From: Monodelphis domestica
Taxonomy: Eukaryota > Chordata > Mammalia > Didelphimorphia > Didelphidae
Length of the DNA: 64,000 nt
Reading direction: 5' to 3'
Assembly: GCF_027887165.1 (NCBI RefSeq)
Contig: NC_077228.1
Coordinates: 211,891,635 to 211,955,634 of the forward strand
The notes beneath the pieces are model-generated. The model had not been told where the DNA came from, made no database searches, and was given only the letters and a program-made list of their open reading frames with translations. The position numbers were made by a program, and so were the translations under genes. Shown piece by piece: positions 61,245 through 64,000 of the stretch; within the stretch, counting starts at the first letter, position 1, and each line of letters starts with the position of its first letter.

Positions 61245-61944
61245 GTCATCATCCATAACTACATCAAGCCCAAGATGAATTGAAGTCACTTCCATTAAAA
61301 AACAAAAAAGGGGGAGATGCCGGGAGCCATCAAAGACCACGCTGTTTGACACAGTACATGTGGAAACCAGGGACTGCAAAGCAGCCCCCAGGAAGGCTGG
61401 AAACACCCACTGAAACCCCCCTAAATGACTTTCATTATTAACATCCCCTTATTATTGGAATTGCTTTGATTATTATTCTTACTTTGTCCCAGGAAAAATA
61501 GATAAGAGCAACATGCTTGCAAGGTTAATACAGATGTCCCACTCTGCCCCCCAGGATATTACCAGGAGATCCCACTTACAAAATTAAACTTAAGGATTCT
61601 TATATACCCACTTAGATAGGACCCTCTTTTCTAGGCATAAAAACTTCTGGCAAGTCTGTGTTCTGAATTCCCTAATCTATATCTGGGTCATGTTGATTCT
61701 ACCTACTGATCCTGCCCTTTGCAACAATGTTTCACTGACTCTGTCCCTAGGCCTCCTGTCTGTTGTTAGGTTCTATGGAAACATGTATGTTGAAAATGAA
61801 ACTGTGCCAAGTAGATGTGTGATCGTGAGAATATAAAATAAAGCCAGGCCTCGGCCAAGGAGGAGCAGTTTATCCTGTGAAACCTGTACTGCAGGTTGAA
61901 TGCGAAAGCTGTGTCCCATCCATCATTTTGCAGATCCTGTTACA
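61245..61944 (+). mobile_element. ERV 3' end plus LTR fossil (class II-like), unit 2
   Basis: The purine tract AACAAAAAAGGGGGAGA precedes the LTR start TGCCGGGAGCC at 61318. ATATAAAATAAAGCCAGG at about 61833 is the likely polyadenylation region, and the LTR ends GATCCTGTTACA at 61944, about 627 bp. A polypurine tract of this form is usual for beta-like elements. Old. Confidence 0.65.
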
Positions 61945-62019
61945 GTTAAAAGAGTGATTGCCATAAACTGTGACCGTGAAAATGTGTAAATGGCCAAACT
62001 ATAAGGTTTTGGCCACACT

Positions 62020-62822
62020 GGTAAAGATAATTTTTAGTGTCTTGATTTTATATTAAAAATAAAGTGGTCACCATGAGAAAAATTCCCAAATATGAAATAC
62101 CCAAGTCAGCTGGGTTTTATGGTGATTTTAATTAATACAAATGAAGGAGTTAAAGAAAAAGGAGAGAGAATAAGAGAAATATAGTATGAAGGGCCTAGGC
62201 CAGAATGGCCTAGGCCTGAGCCTTAAGAGAGACTAAGTCAGTCTTTAATCACTCACCACAAGATCTTTCCAAGCAAAACTCTAGTGTTCAGAGACCCTCC
62301 AGTTACTCCAACTAGTCCGAGCTCCAGCTCAGCTACCAAAGCTGCACTCCCTCTTCAGAGGCCTTTTGACCTCCTTTTAAAGAAAATTTTCTCCTATGTC
62401 ATTTCCCCTAAGTTTTCACATCTACCAATCAGTAGATGTTTTCCAAAGGACTGACCATTCTTAATTCACACCTGAGTAGACTAAAACTTCTGAGTAATTC
62501 ACACCTGAGTAGACTAAAACTTCTGAGTAATTCACACCTGAGTAGACTAATCTTGTCCTTTGCAAGTTGCCTGATTTGATTTCAATTTGTACTTAGCACC
62601 CCTTTGTATATAGACCTAGCTTCACTTTAAGTATGGGTTGAGTACTTTTCATTGTTCAGTAAGGAGTTTACAACTTTATCTTCCCCTAAAGTATGCCTAA
62701 GTATGGGTGGAGTAATGTTAGAGTTCCCACCTTCCTGACCAAAGTCTCTTCATTGTTTTAAAATGGGGAATGGTCCTAACCAAATGTTCTAAGGTAGAGT
62801 CTGCGAATTTTTAAGATTCACA
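62020..62822 (-). mobile_element. Solo LTR fossil, reverse, unit 2
   Basis: TGGTAAAGATAATTTTTAGT to TTAAGATTCACA, matching unit 1 block by block. It carries a 33-bp tandem repeat at 62465-62550 absent from unit 1; a short end duplication reaches 62846. Confidence 0.65.
62465..62550. repeat. 33-bp tandem repeat, about 2.6 copies
   Basis: The unit starts TTCACACCTGAGTAGACTAA and ends ACTTCTGAGTAA. It lies inside the reverse LTR of unit 2. Confidence 0.9.
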
Positions 62823-62874
62823 AGTCTGAGAAATTTTAAGATTCACAATACTGTCCCACCTCCAAGACCCCATC

Positions 62875-64000
62875 CCCATAGCAGCCAAGATGGAGGAGTA
62901 ACTAGAGAGCAGCACCCTTTCACCATGAAAATCCTCTCTGACCAAGAGTAAAATATCGCCAAAAAAACAAATGAAAGAGTGAAAGAACAAACTAGGAGAC
63001 AGAGTGGAACAACCCTCAAAAAAAACTCCAAAAGGTAAGCAGAGACCATCTGGGGAATTGAAATGAGGGGGAGCAGAGCTAGCAGGAGACATAGCAGCAA
63101 GTGAAGAGCAAGCCAGGAGCAAACCACACTCCCCACCCTCCCACACATCTGCTCTCACAAGTTCTGAGCTTAAGCCCTACCTAGTGGACAGACCCTGAGA
63201 TCTTGCCAGGAAAAGTAGTCATCCAATCCAACTCACACCCCTTGAAATTTCAAACCTGTGGAGAAGTCTGGAGTCCCAGCCCAGGGCAACCAGGGCTGAA
63301 GAGGGCCAATCCTTGTGGTCCCAGAGTGAGCCAGGAATCCCAGTTTGGGTTTGGGATGATGACACACTTTTCAGGGGGAGCCTCCTGGGCATCTTTTTGC
63401 CCAAAACTAAGGGTGGAACTCTAGGACAGAGCAATCAGGGGTGTGCCTGATTGAATCAAGAACACCTTCAGACAGACAAAAAAAAAAAACTTGATCCTAA
63501 AGGATCAAGTGGGGCTAGAATTTGATCAGTACTTGCAGCTTACACCCAAGCCTGAGGAAAGTCTTTAAGCTAGCAACATCTCAAAGGTCAATTGAATCAG
63601 CATGAGGAGGACTATCAGACCTCTCAGCCCTAAGACCATCTGGTAAACTAGTAACAACCCAGAAAATAAGTCAAAAATAGCACCAAGGAAGGACTGAAGT
63701 TTGAGGGTACCCCAACTTCCCAGAAAATGGAGCCTACCTATAATTAGTTAGGGAAAATGAGCAACCAACTAAAAAAGCACCTAAGTCTAAAGAGTTTTTA
63801 TGGGGACAAAAAGCAAGGTGCAGACACAGTGAAAGCAAACATGCGAAGTCCAAAAGAAAAATATGGATTGGACATAGCATCTGGAAGGGCACAAAAAAAG
63901 ATTTCAAAAACCATTTAAGAGAGATAGAGGAAAAGTGGGGAAGAGAAATAAAAGTGATGAATGGGCAAATGGGAAAGAAGAAGAAATGGGCCAATTGAAA
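62875..64000 (+). mobile_element. L1 5' end: 5' UTR and start of ORF1, runs off the window
   Basis: The 5' UTR begins near AGCCAAGATGGAGGAGTAAC and is about 880 bases. ORF1 starts with ATG at 63757: MSNQLKKHLSLKSFYGDKKQ, then KEKYGLDIASGRAQKK. An in-frame TAA at 63916 follows KISKTI, so this ORF1 is broken at codon 54, though the same frame is L1-like afterwards (EIKVMNGQMGKKKKW). Only the 5' 1.1 kb is in view. Confidence 0.85.

Noticed and set aside
46503-64000. Further ACOX1 exons (THLRGLETT and onward)
   Set aside because: No translation in any frame matched exon 4 or later by eye; the region is repeat-filled intron.

Overview
The window is vertebrate nuclear DNA from a marsupial, most probably a didelphid opossum such as Monodelphis domestica. 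The evidence is about thirty copies of the tRNA-derived marsupial SINE, opossum-type L1 ends, RTE/BovB-related sequence and a SPIN hAT transposon. Four host genes are recognised from their translations, and every splice junction I placed keeps the reading frame. Their order, EVPL (+), CDK3 (-), TEN1 (-), ACOX1 (+), matches the human 17q25.1 neighbourhood as I remember it. The species call is inference.

Layout. 1-9.7 kb: the last eight coding exons of envoplakin (EVPL, C-terminal 1467 residues), ending in one 3.45 kb exon. 10.6-16.2 kb: a complete seven-exon CDK3 reading frame of 305 codons on the minus strand, convergent with EVPL. 18.6-29.5 kb: the three coding exons of TEN1 on the minus strand, with a 5' intron that probably runs to about 40.2 kb. 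40.0-40.9 kb: a CpG-rich region with paired ETS motifs and CACGTG boxes, read as a shared TEN1/ACOX1 promoter. 40.7-46.5 kb: ACOX1 coding exons 1-3. From 46.5 kb to the end nothing host-coding is seen except a processed EIF3E pseudogene, so this is read as ACOX1 intron 3.

The rest is layered transposable elements: tRNA SINEs, MIR/CORE-type SINEs, L1 (including a 5' end at the right edge), L2/CR1-like remnants, RTE/BovB, hAT elements and several retroviral LTR fossils. The clearest nested history is at 54.5-56.3 kb: an EIF3E retropseudogene was split by a SINE, and the SINE was then split by a solo LTR with a CTAG target duplication. Other points are a SPIN element with a perfect 8-bp target duplication, a roughly 60-residue super-repeat in the EVPL rod, SINE tails that seeded GGAA arrays, an EVPL intron made mostly of an LTR, and a head-to-tail duplicated pair of LTR composites at 59.5-62.8 kb.

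The genes do not form an operon-like unit. EVPL is a cornified-envelope and desmosome-associated cytolinker, CDK3 a cell-cycle kinase, TEN1 a subunit of the CST telomere complex and ACOX1 the first enzyme of peroxisomal beta-oxidation. The only shared regulation the sequence suggests is the TEN1/ACOX1 divergent promoter and possible TEN1-to-CDK3 read-through. I found no previously undescribed molecular system. All coordinates were read by eye; ends of old repeats are approximate.
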